Made by a program: the position numbers and the translations under genes. 7,242 nucleotides of DNA, from the NCBI GenBank assembly GCA_009780445.1, contig WRAA01000104.1, forward strand, positions 1-7,242. Direction: 5' to 3'. The notes under the pieces are model-generated. The model made no database searches. It had not been told where the DNA came from and saw only the letters and a program-made list of their open reading frames with translations. Position 1 is the first letter of the stretch. Each line of letters starts with the position of its first letter. Source of the stretch: Defluviitaleaceae bacterium (GTDB lineage: Bacteria; Bacillota; Clostridia; Lachnospirales; WRAA01). Positions 1 through 5,710 of the stretch are shown here, piece by piece.

Positions 1-634
1 GACCAACGTGCAGGGTTATGCGGACGATGCGCACGCCCGCGGATTCAATCTCTTGCAGAAGCTCCGGCGTGAAGTGCAGGCCAGCCGTGGGCGCGGCGAC
101 AGAACCTTCGTGTTCCGCGTACACAGTCTGGTAGCGGTCGTTCTCTTCCAGCTTTTCGGTGATGTAGGGCGGCAGGGGCATTTCGCCGATGGCGGCCAGG
201 ACTTCCTCGAAAACTCCGTCGTAGCTGAATCGCACGAGACGCTTGCCGTCCTCGAGAGTATCGTCCTCGATCACACAGCTAAGCGTTCCTTCGCCGAAGC
301 TTATGACATCGCCCGTGCGGGCGTTGCGGCCGGGTTTCACCAGAGCCTCCCACAGGTCGCCCTCCGGCCGTTTCAGCAGAAGAACCTCCACAACCCCGCC
401 CGTGGCGCGGCGGCCCGTAAGGCGGGCGGGCAGAACCTTGGTGTCGTTGATCACAAGGCAGTCTCCCGGGTTCAGGAAGCTTAGGATATTGCGGAAGGCG
501 GAGTGCCGCACCGCGCCCGTATGTTTGTCCAGCACCAGCAGGCGCGACGCCGCGCGGTCCGCGATGGGGGTCTGGGCTATCAGCTCCTTGGGCAAGTGGT
601 AGAAATAATCGCTCTTGTGCATACTGTCGGACAT
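1..634 (-). CDS. queA: QueA, S-adenosylmethionine:tRNA ribosyltransferase-isomerase (N-terminal part, cut by window edge)
   Basis: QueA transfers and isomerises the ribosyl part of S-adenosylmethionine onto 7-deazaguanine in tRNA, making epoxyqueuosine in the cytoplasmic queuosine pathway. About 211 residues are visible of a family usually near 340. Diagnostic stretches in order are DYFYHLPKELIAQTP (residues 9-23), LVINDTKVLPARLTGRR (about 60-77), MPLPPYI, and RYQTVYAEHEGSVAAPTAGL followed by HFTPELL; the sequence leaves the window at TLHVG, just before the conserved GAGTF region. I chose the ATG at 634 because its A is also the last base of the TAA stop of the upstream gene (TAATG) and GAGGTG (640-645) lies 5 bases before it. 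A second in-frame ATG (622) gives MHKSDYF and would also fit the family length. The overlap suggests translational coupling to the SpoIID-domain gene. Identification is very secure; nothing unusual is seen in the visible part. Confidence 0.97.
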   Translation of the reverse strand, partial: MSDSMHKSDYFYHLPKELIAQTPIADRAASRLLVLDKHTGAVRHSAFRNILSFLNPGDCLVINDTKVLPARLTGRRATGGVVEVLLLKRPEGDLWEALVKPGRNARTGDVISFGEGTLSCVIEDDTLEDGKRLVRFSYDGVFEEVLAAIGEMPLPPYITEKLEENDRYQTVYAEHEGSVAAPTAGLHFTPELLQEIESAGVRIVRITLHVG

Positions 635-2472
635 TAGCGCACCTCTATATCTGTATAGTAGTGTTGCAGGATCTGCACGAAGTTATAACCTGCCTCGGCC
701 ATGCCGCGCGCGCCGAACTGGCTCATGCCCGCGCCGTGACCCCATCCGCGCCCGGTGATCACCAGCCTGTCGCCGGTGATGGTGGAGGACACGGCAAGCG
801 GCTGATACGCCGGCGTTTCGGTGTGGTACGCGCCGGGCGCGGAGGAGCCGTACAGGATCAGGTTGCCGCCGAGAATGGTGGACAGGGTGCCGACGGGCAG
901 CCGCGTAGGTACGCCATGCACATCAGGGACTATGGCGTAGTTGCCGTCGATTACGGCGGGCGGGCGGGTCTGCACGGTTTGGGCGGGCGGCGGCGCGGGC
1001 GCGTCAAGGGGAACGGCGGCGGAGGTGTTGTTGATGCTGAAATTGGTGCTTTGCAGATTGCCGTCGGCGGAGTGCCTGAACGCGCCGCGTATGGCGTCGT
1101 TGGTGTAGGTCTGCGAACCGCTGGTGCCGATGAATGTCAGCTCCACCATGCGGCTGGAGGAGGGCGAACGCCGGTAGCGCACCGCCGTAACACTGCCGAT
1201 GCTGTGGCCGTTTGCCGACATAAAGCCCGTAAGCTGGCCAAGGGTGAAGCTTCGCGTCCACTCCATATAGTCCGTCTCCGCAACTTCCCGCACGGCGCGC
1301 AGATACGGCACCACTGTGAGCCACACGTTCTCGGAATCTTCGGTGTGGCCGCCGCTGCTGGAGAAGTACACGGCCTCGATAAGCTCGCCGTTGTGATAGG
1401 CCATGATGCCGCGGGTTTCCTGCACCGCGCGGGTGGAGTTCTCATGCTCCATGGATACGCCGCGGTATACCTGGGTGATTACGGTGTCGCAGAGCTGGAA
1501 GCCGTTGTCCCTGTGTACGTGGTTGCGTGTCAGGGCGTATGTACGCGCGGCCACGGCCTGCGCCTTTAATGCCTCGATATGCCACGAAGCCGGCATTTCC
1601 GACGGCACCACGCTGCGCAGATAGTCCTCGATATACACGATGTTCACGGCGGTGAAGATGCCTTCGCGCACAAACGGTTCGAACACGCCGCGGTAGCTTC
1701 CGCTGTCGATGGTGGTGATGCCCGTGGGGCTTGCGAAGTGGGCGAACACGCCGTTGTAGTTGCCGAACAATACGGCCGGGCGGCCGCCGTCAGTGATGGC
1801 GATACGCGCCGGGTTTGGCGGTACGGCGGCGCGGCCGAGCTGTGCGGCGGCGGCTTCCGCCTCGCCGAATGTCGGGTACGGGCCGATGTACACGCTCCAG
1901 CTTGACGGCGACACAAGCACCGGTATGGCGTTGTGGCCGTGCGCCGAAAGTTCCGACGCGGTGTTCTGCGCTTGCGCGAAGTAGGTCAGCCCTTCTGCCG
2001 CGCGTATGTAGGACGCGGGTGCGCGTACTGCGGCAAAGCCGGACGCCGGCAGCAGGGTGGCCTCCGCGTTAAAGTAGCCGTCTTGGTGGAAGCCGACGGC
2101 CAGCGCGTTGCTGTCGATGGTGATGGAATCGGCCTCGCCGCGGGAGGTCAGGCCGATTCGCAGATGGATGCCCGTGGAGGCCGCCTCCTGCGAATAAACC
2201 GGCACCGCGCCGATGCCCGCGAAGGTTATAACCATTACGGCGATAACGCAGAATAGGGTCTGTAAACAAATAAACTTCCCATCTTCCTTGTCTTTTTGCG
2301 CGGTTGCTGCGTCAGTTCCTCCTAGCGAACCGCAAGGGCTGGTCGTTCGGCTATTGCCGAACTGCTCGCCTATGCAACCTAGGTTCGCGTCGTCGTAACT
2401 TCCTTGCATCCGCACAAAAATCCTGCGGAAGCTTGGGAAGTTTATTTGTTTACAGACCCTTAATCGTCTCAT
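634..2472 (-). CDS. SpoIID/LytB-domain exported protein with a transposon-derived N-terminal insertion
   Basis: 612 residues as it stands. Residues 1-3 (MRR) and 74-95 (FCVIAVMVITFAGIGAVP, then VYSQ) are the two halves of a classical signal peptide. Residues 4-73 are encoded by the inserted element described separately. Next come a SPOR-like segment (about 162-213, with SWSVYIGPYPTFGEAEAAAA) and a SpoIID/LytB domain (about 260 to the end). The domain shows VVPSEMPASWHIEALKAQAV (288-307), whose Glu292 matches the catalytic Glu of the SpoIID lytic transglycosylase. It also shows the C-terminal GRGWGHGAGMSQFGARGMA (574-592) and HYY. A Pro-rich stretch (about 488-505) splits the domain. SpoIID cleaves denuded glycan strands during engulfment; LytB/CwbA members stimulate amidases. 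The start ATG has GGAG (2480-2483) before it, inside the last codons of uvrC. Its place before queA matches a recurrent clostridial arrangement, so it is probably this paralogue rather than classical spoIID. Whether export survives the insertion is unknown. Confidence 0.93.
   Translation of the reverse strand: MRRLRVCKQINFPSFRRIFVRMQGSYDDANLGCIGEQFGNSRTTSPCGSLGGTDAATAQKDKEDGKFICLQTLFCVIAVMVITFAGIGAVPVYSQEAASTGIHLRIGLTSRGEADSITIDSNALAVGFHQDGYFNAEATLLPASGFAAVRAPASYIRAAEGLTYFAQAQNTASELSAHGHNAIPVLVSPSSWSVYIGPYPTFGEAEAAAAQLGRAAVPPNPARIAITDGGRPAVLFGNYNGVFAHFASPTGITTIDSGSYRGVFEPFVREGIFTAVNIVYIEDYLRSVVPSEMPASWHIEALKAQAVAARTYALTRNHVHRDNGFQLCDTVITQVYRGVSMEHENSTRAVQETRGIMAYHNGELIEAVYFSSSGGHTEDSENVWLTVVPYLRAVREVAETDYMEWTRSFTLGQLTGFMSANGHSIGSVTAVRYRRSPSSSRMVELTFIGTSGSQTYTNDAIRGAFRHSADGNLQSTNFSINNTSAAVPLDAPAPPPAQTVQTRPPAVIDGNYAIVPDVHGVPTRLPVGTLSTILGGNLILYGSSAPGAYHTETPAYQPLAVSSTITGDRLVITGRGWGHGAGMSQFGARGMAEAGYNFVQILQHYYTDIEVR
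2256..2280 (+). repeat. Left 25-bp terminal inverted repeat of the element
   Basis: The sequence starting GGGTCTGTAAACAAA and ending CTTCCC is the exact reverse complement of 2435-2459. A perfect 25-bp match at this distance is not expected by chance and marks the end of the element. Confidence 0.95.
2322..2396 (+). repeat. Hairpin-rich core module of the element, shared with the repeat at the right window edge
   Basis: The block CTAGCGAACCGCAAGGG (2322-2338) and the block GGTTCGCGTCGTCGT (2382-2396) recur at 7196-7212 (16/17 identical) and 7211-7225 (identical). GCGAACC (2325-2331) can pair with GGTTCGC (2382-2388). In the loop between them lies a perfect hairpin, GTTCGGC (2345-2351), TATT, GCCGAAC (2356-2362). 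The copy at the right edge lacks the roughly 43-base segment with this inner hairpin, so the two copies differ by a whole module rather than by scattered point changes. Confidence 0.8.
2435..2459 (-). repeat. Right 25-bp terminal inverted repeat of the element
   Basis: Exact reverse complement of 2256-2280. In the SpoIID mRNA this copy is read first, only about 10 bases after the start codon. It could pair with the other copy about 150 bases downstream. Confidence 0.95.
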
Positions 2473-2476
2473 GTAG

Positions 2477-4348
2477 TCACTCCGTGTAGAAATATTCGTA
2501 TACTGCCTTTGCCGCCGCGGCCGTCATGCCGGGTATGGCGGCAAGCTCGGCCTCGCCGGCGAAGCGGATTGTGTCGATGTCCTTGAAATGCCGCATAAGA
2601 GCCTTGCGGCGTGCCGGGCCGATGCCCCGGATGTCGTCCAGCCGGGAGCGCGTCATCTCCCGTTCGCGCAGGCGGCGGTGGTATTCCACGGCAAAGCGGT
2701 GAACCTCGTCCTGTATACGTGTAAGAAGCTTGAAACCTTCGGATTTGCGCGGGAGCGTAACTTCCCGCCCCTTGTACAGCAGTGAGGACGTGCGGTGGCG
2801 GTTGTCCTTCACCATTCCCGCCACGGGGATGTCGATGCCCAGATCCTCCAGAATGCCCTCCGCCGCGGCAACCTGCGCCGCCGCGCCGTCCATGAGGATC
2901 AGCCGCGGAAGCTTCAAAAACTTGCCGTGTTCGCCGCCGTCCTCCAGCTCCTGCTTATAGCGCAGGAAGCGCCGGGCGATAACCTCGCGCAGGCTGTCGT
3001 GGTCGCTTTGGCCGTCGCCGTACTTTATGCGGAACTTGCGGTAGTCGCTGTTCTTGGGCTTGCCGTTTTCAAAGACTACCATGGAGCCAACGGCCAGCAC
3101 GCCGGAGGTGTTGGAGATGTCATAGGCTTCTATACGCTCCGCGCCTCCCGCGCTTGCGGGTATGCTCAGGGCGGCGAAGAGTTCGTCCGCCGCGGATGTG
3201 GTGCGGGCGTGTTCCCGCGCGATGTGTTCGCCGAACTGGTCCAGGCTTAGCTTGGCGTTGTTGGCGGCAAGCTCGCACAGCCCAAGCTTCTCGCCCTTCT
3301 TCGCCACAGTGACAGACACCGCCGCGCCGCGCAGGTGCGAAAGCCACGCGGCCAGCAGCCCGCGCTCGGGCAGATCGTGCCCCAACACAATCTCGCCGGG
3401 GATAAGTGTCGTCTCGCTGTAAAACTGCTTCACGAAGCCCGTTACAATGTCGGACGCGTCCTGATCCTGCGCGCCGGTCATCATCAGCTGTTCGCGCCCG
3501 GTCATCTTGCCACCCCGCACGAAGAAGATCTGCACAAGAGCCGTGTCGCCGTTTTTGGCGATGCCCAGCACATCCTGATCGTCCGCTCCGGCGGTGTCCA
3601 GCTTCTGCTGTTCGTCCAGAACGCGCAGGGCGTTTATTTTGTCGCGCAGGTACGCGGCCTTTTCGAACTCCATGTTGGCGGCGTTGGCGGCCATCTCGGC
3701 CTCCAGCCGCTTGACGATGCCCCCCGTCTTGCCGTTTAGCACGGCCAGCACTTCCTGTATCATCACGCCGTATTCCTCGCGGCTTATCAAGCCGTTGCAG
3801 GGAGCCTTGCACCGGCCGATGTGGTAGTTCAGGCAGGGGCGTTCGAAGTTTGCCGGGTTTTCGCCCAGCTTCTTGGCGCAAGTCCTTATCGGCCAGATCT
3901 TCTGCACGGCCTCCAGGATGTCCGTCCGGGTCTGGCTGCTCACGAAGGGGCCGAAGTAGCGTGCCTTATCCTTCTTCACCTGGCGGGCGATAATAAGGCG
4001 CGGGAAGGTCTCGTCCATGGTCAGTTTCAGGTACGCGTAGGACTTATCGTCCTTCAGCAGTACGTTGTACCTTGGGCGGTGCTTCTTGATGAGCGTGTTC
4101 TCGAGTATCAGAGCCTCGATCTCGCTGTCGGTTACGATGTATTCAAACGTGGCAATGTTGGGGGAAAGGCTTTTAAGCTTCGGGCTTGCCTCCTGCGCGC
4201 TTTGCCGGAAGTACTGCCGCACGCGGGAGCGCAGATTCACCGCCTTGCCGATGTAGATGATACCGTCGGCGGCGTTCTTCATAATGTATACGCCGGGCTT
4301 CTGCGGAAGCTTGCGCAGTTCATCGCTGATGTTAAAGCCAGTTGACAG
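2477..4348 (-). CDS. uvrC: UvrABC excinuclease subunit C, probable CTG start
   Basis: UvrC makes both incisions around bulky DNA lesions in nucleotide excision repair, recruited by UvrB. Numbered from the CTG (623 residues; the family is about 600), the GIY-YIG nuclease domain holds PGVYIMKNAADGIIYIGKA, with Tyr32 and Glu83 at the expected sites. Cys157, 172, 180 and 184 match the Fe-S cluster cysteines described for E. coli UvrC. A UVR motif (about 212-242) binds UvrB. The RNase H-like domain has Asp410 (AYDISN), Asp487 (LMDGA) and His550 (EVHRF), an intact DDH triad. A tandem helix-hairpin-helix (about 573-619, IRGIGPARRKAL and IPGMTAAAAKAV) ends the protein. The first ATG (4282) lies inside the GIY-YIG domain and would delete its PGVY strand; the frame stays open upstream through FNISDELRKLPQKPGVYI, the usual UvrC N-terminus. 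The only well-placed start there is CTG at 4348, 8 bases after GGAGG and just after an in-frame TAA. Confidence 0.96.
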   Translation of the reverse strand: MSTGFNISDELRKLPQKPGVYIMKNAADGIIYIGKAVNLRSRVRQYFRQSAQEASPKLKSLSPNIATFEYIVTDSEIEALILENTLIKKHRPRYNVLLKDDKSYAYLKLTMDETFPRLIIARQVKKDKARYFGPFVSSQTRTDILEAVQKIWPIRTCAKKLGENPANFERPCLNYHIGRCKAPCNGLISREEYGVMIQEVLAVLNGKTGGIVKRLEAEMAANAANMEFEKAAYLRDKINALRVLDEQQKLDTAGADDQDVLGIAKNGDTALVQIFFVRGGKMTGREQLMMTGAQDQDASDIVTGFVKQFYSETTLIPGEIVLGHDLPERGLLAAWLSHLRGAAVSVTVAKKGEKLGLCELAANNAKLSLDQFGEHIAREHARTTSAADELFAALSIPASAGGAERIEAYDISNTSGVLAVGSMVVFENGKPKNSDYRKFRIKYGDGQSDHDSLREVIARRFLRYKQELEDGGEHGKFLKLPRLILMDGAAAQVAAAEGILEDLGIDIPVAGMVKDNRHRTSSLLYKGREVTLPRKSEGFKLLTRIQDEVHRFAVEYHRRLREREMTRSRLDDIRGIGPARRKALMRHFKDIDTIRFAGEAELAAIPGMTAAAAKAVYEYFYTE

Positions 4349-4354
4349 TTACGC

Positions 4355-4363
4355 CACCTCCTT
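4355..4363 (-). promoter_or_regulatory. Ribosome binding site deciding the uvrC CTG start
   Basis: On the minus strand AAGGAGGTG lies 8 bases (counted from GGAGG) before the CTG at 4348. No ATG, GTG or TTG occurs in the uvrC frame between the in-frame TAA at 4349-4351 and the ATG at 4282. The strong SD therefore points to CTG as initiator, if the sequence is error-free here. Confidence 0.8.
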
Positions 4364-4390
4364 GCTGTTGCGCTCTTACACCATTGAATT

Positions 4391-4419
4391 AGGATATCAC
4401 CGCATCCCGGCCGTGTCAA
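4391..4419 (-). promoter_or_regulatory. sigma-A-type promoter of the uvrC operon
   Basis: On the minus strand a consensus -35 TTGACA (4414-4419) is followed after 17 bases by -10 TATCCT (4391-4396). The predicted start site is near 4384, giving a leader of roughly 36 bases to the uvrC start. It would drive uvrC, the SpoIID-domain gene and queA, since no terminator is seen between them. Confidence 0.85.
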
Positions 4420-4471
4420 CAACGCCAACCTTAAATCTTTCTAACAATTGCCGAAACCGTGTGATTTGTGT

Positions 4472-4500
4472 TTGCGTATTGCTGATGTGTTTGGTATAAT
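4472..4500 (+). promoter_or_regulatory. sigma-A-type promoter of the HD hydrolase gene
   Basis: TTGCGT (4472-4477), a 17-base spacer and a perfect TATAAT (4495-4500). The predicted start is near 4507, giving about a 40-base leader. It diverges from the uvrC promoter about 50 bases away, and together these account for the 198-base intergenic region. Confidence 0.85.
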
Positions 4501-4546
4501 TGTGTGAGTATGGACATGCTATGCCGAATTTACTGGGGGGAATACG

Positions 4547-5113
4547 ATGCCGAAAATACCTGCACGAGACGAAGCCTTTGCCCTGTTAAAGTCTTACAAC
4601 GACAGCGAGGCTCTGGTGAAGCACGCCCTTGCCGTGGAAGGCGTAATGCGCCACTACGCCGCGAAGTACGGCGAAGATGTGGAGAAGTGGGGCGTAGTGG
4701 GTCTCTTGCACGATCTGGACTACGAGAAGTTCCCGGAACAGCACTGCGCCAAATCCGCCGAGATCCTCCGCGAACATGATGTTGACGAAGAGGTGGTGCG
4801 CGCCGTAGTGTCGCACGGTTACGGCATATGCAGTGACGTGAAGCCCGAACACATCATGGAAAAGGTGCTGTACACCACCGACGAACTCACGGGGCTGATA
4901 AACGCCGCCGCCCTGATGCGCCCGTCAAAGTCTGTGATGGACATTGAGTACAAGTCGGTTATCAAGAAGTATAAGACGCCAAGCTTCGCCGCCGGCGTAG
5001 ACAGAAGCGTGATCGAAAACGGTTGCGTTATGCTTGGCACAGATCTGCAAAGCACTATCGAGGAGGTCATCCTTGCGATGCGCAGTGTGGCCGAAGATAT
5101 CGGCCTGGGTTGA
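4547..5113 (+). CDS. HD-superfamily hydrolase, COG2316-like (HDIG-type)
   Basis: A 188-residue soluble protein that is a single HD domain plus a C-terminal extension. Metal-binding candidates are visible: His26 (VKHALAV), the His55-Asp56 pair in GLLHDLDYE, His66/His90 (VVSHGYGIC), and Asp112 in LYTTDELTGL. The pattern LLKSYN..EALVKHALAVE..MRHYA and the later ALMRPSKSV match what I recall of a conserved family annotated only as 'HD domain hydrolase' (COG2316) in clostridia and archaea. HD proteins are usually metal-dependent phosphohydrolases acting on nucleotides or similar substrates; the substrate here is not known. The start ATG follows GGGGGGAA (4535-4542) and a clear promoter. The next gene begins 111 bases downstream on the same strand, so read-through is possible. 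Key residues appear intact. Confidence 0.9.
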   Translation: MPKIPARDEAFALLKSYNDSEALVKHALAVEGVMRHYAAKYGEDVEKWGVVGLLHDLDYEKFPEQHCAKSAEILREHDVDEEVVRAVVSHGYGICSDVKPEHIMEKVLYTTDELTGLINAAALMRPSKSVMDIEYKSVIKKYKTPSFAAGVDRSVIENGCVMLGTDLQSTIEEVILAMRSVAEDIGLG

Positions 5114-5134
5114 CGTTCAAGCGGAACTGATACA

Positions 5135-5196
5135 CCTAAATTTCTGCAAATTCGTTGAAGGGTTTCGGCCGGTATTGGTGAATATACTAATTTAGG
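5135..5196. repeat. Inverted repeat CCTAAATT...AATTTAGG in the HD/P-loop gap
   Basis: CCTAAATT (5135-5142) and its exact complement AATTTAGG (5189-5196) are 46 bases apart. The right arm overlaps the likely promoter region of the P-loop gene. It may be an operator-like pair or chance, as 8-bp inverted pairs are common; there is no T-run, so it is not a convincing terminator. Confidence 0.3.
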
Positions 5197-5204
5197 GATA
5201 CAAT
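5175..5204 (+). promoter_or_regulatory. Possible weak promoter for the P-loop gene
   Basis: TTGGTG (5175-5180), an 18-base spacer and TACAAT (5199-5204). The predicted start would fall right on the SD, which is uncomfortable. An alternative -10, TATACT (5183-5188), has better leader length but no good -35. The gene may instead be co-transcribed with the HD gene. Confidence 0.3.
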
Positions 5205-5210
5205 TCGTGA

Positions 5211-5217
5211 GGAGGAG
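5211..5217 (+). promoter_or_regulatory. Ribosome binding site deciding the P-loop gene start
   Basis: GGAGGAG lies 7 bases before the ATG at 5225. A GTG four bases before the SD core (5207) is in frame and would lengthen the ORF by six codons (MRRRLV), but those codons are the SD itself. The P-loop fold also normally begins directly at MVKFIAG. Confidence 0.85.
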
Positions 5218-5224
5218 ATTAGTA

Positions 5225-5638
5225 ATGGTTAAGTTTATTGCAGGTGTGAAGGGTGCGGGGAAGTCGAAAAAACTGGTGGAGCTGGCGAACCAAGCCGCAA
5301 AGACCACCGAGGGCAACCTGGTGTTTATCGACGACAACAAGCTTCCCGCGCTGACCTTGCACCACAGCATCCGCTTTGTTGAAACATCAGGCTACCACAT
5401 TTCCAACCATCTGGAGTTCCTGGGCTTTATCTGCGGAATTCTGTCGCAAAACAGTGACATAGTTGAGATATTTGTAGACGGTCTTACGAACATAGTCGGC
5501 GATATCGAGAACACGGATCTTTCGGAATTCGCCAAGAAGCTGTATGCCCTTTCGAAGGAAAATAATGTGGAGTTCCTCATCACTATAAACAAAGCCGCCG
5601 ACACATTCCCGCAGGATATGCAGGAGATGTTGTTCTAA
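5225..5638 (+). CDS. Small P-loop NTPase-like protein, function unknown
   Basis: A 137-residue soluble protein. The N-terminus is a textbook first strand plus Walker A motif: MVKFIAGVKGAGKS, with Gly7-x4-Gly12-Lys13-Ser14. Hydrophobic strands ending in acidic residues follow: NLVFIDD (31-37) and the Walker B-like VEIFVDGL (80-87, Asp85). VEFLITIN (115-122) looks like a further core strand. The length is near the minimum for a P-loop domain, and I see no DNA-binding, membrane or effector segment. It resembles a small conserved clostridial ATP-binding family without assigned function; some members carry misleading 'PilT' or kinase labels. Nucleotide binding is well supported by the motif, but the role is not known. 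It sits between the HD hydrolase and an M23 protein, with no firm evidence that they work together. Confidence 0.85.
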   Translation: MVKFIAGVKGAGKSKKLVELANQAAKTTEGNLVFIDDNKLPALTLHHSIRFVETSGYHISNHLEFLGFICGILSQNSDIVEIFVDGLTNIVGDIENTDLSEFAKKLYALSKENNVEFLITINKAADTFPQDMQEMLF

Positions 5639-5652
5639 GCTCGTGTTCTAAG
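5631..5652 (+). repeat. Short tandem duplication over the P-loop gene stop codon
   Basis: TGTTCTAAG occurs at 5631-5639 and again at 5644-5652, a 13-base period covering the last codons and the TAA. It looks like local slippage; the second copy is outside the gene and has no evident role. Confidence 0.5.
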
Positions 5653-5664
5653 TAATAGTACAGT

Positions 5665-5705
5665 CTCCCCCTTGCGTATGCTGTAATATGTTGCGCTTGG
5701 GGGAG
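5665..5705 (+). promoter_or_regulatory. Hairpin that contains the ribosome binding site of the M23 gene
   Basis: CTCCCCC (5665-5671) pairs perfectly with GGGGGAG (5699-5705). After a TT/TT internal loop, GCG (5674-5676) pairs with CGC (5694-5696). The 3' arm is also the only SD for the ATG at 5711, so the folded RNA would hide the RBS. Only TATTT follows the stem, so a terminator role for the P-loop gene is weaker but possible. I see no convincing separate promoter in the 72-base gap. Confidence 0.6.
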
Positions 5706-5710
5706 TATTT

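Larger units (their letters stand above)
2255..2461. mobile_element. 207-bp MITE-like non-autonomous element inside the SpoIID-domain gene
   Basis: The element is bounded by perfect 25-bp terminal inverted repeats (2256-2280 and 2435-2459; outer ends GGGTCTGTAAAC). The A at 2255 and T at 2460 extend them to 26. A possible 3-bp target duplication AAT lies at 2252-2254 and 2462-2464; if correct, the element has one unpaired base (2461), so the exact boundary is uncertain. There is no transposase ORF: read on the minus strand the element is open throughout, but only as a hydrophilic 70-residue insert with no recognisable domain. Insert plus duplication equals 210 bases, so the host frame is kept. 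Deleting it joins MRR directly to FCVIAVMVITF, a normal signal peptide, which is the strongest argument that this is an insertion. The family of the mobilising transposase was not identified. Confidence 0.85.

Noticed and set aside
8..484. A plus-strand open frame opposite queA
   Set aside because: The minus strand encodes unmistakable QueA sequence across the same bases; the plus frame shows no family features.
661..1569. A 302-codon open frame antisense to the SpoIID-domain gene
   Set aside because: It has Gly/Ala/His-rich composition without motifs, while the opposite strand encodes clear SpoIID signatures throughout.
2255..2461. The 70-residue segment as a genuine ancient domain of the SpoIID protein
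   Set aside because: It is bounded by perfect DNA inverted repeats, splits a signal peptide, and shares sequence blocks with a second site in the window, all of which favour a recent insertion.
3120..3881. A second minus-strand frame of 253 codons within uvrC
   Set aside because: It is Arg/Gly-rich out-of-frame translation of the UvrC coding sequence; the UvrC frame is continuous, so there is no frameshift to explain.
2477..4282. uvrC starting at the first ATG (4282)
   Set aside because: This start would remove the conserved KLPQKPGVYI part of the GIY-YIG domain and has no SD, whereas a perfect SD lies upstream of the longer frame.
5665..5710. A classical Rho-independent terminator after the P-loop gene
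   Set aside because: The stem is followed only by TATTT, not a proper T-run, and its 3' arm is the SD of the next gene, so an RBS-masking hairpin is the better description.
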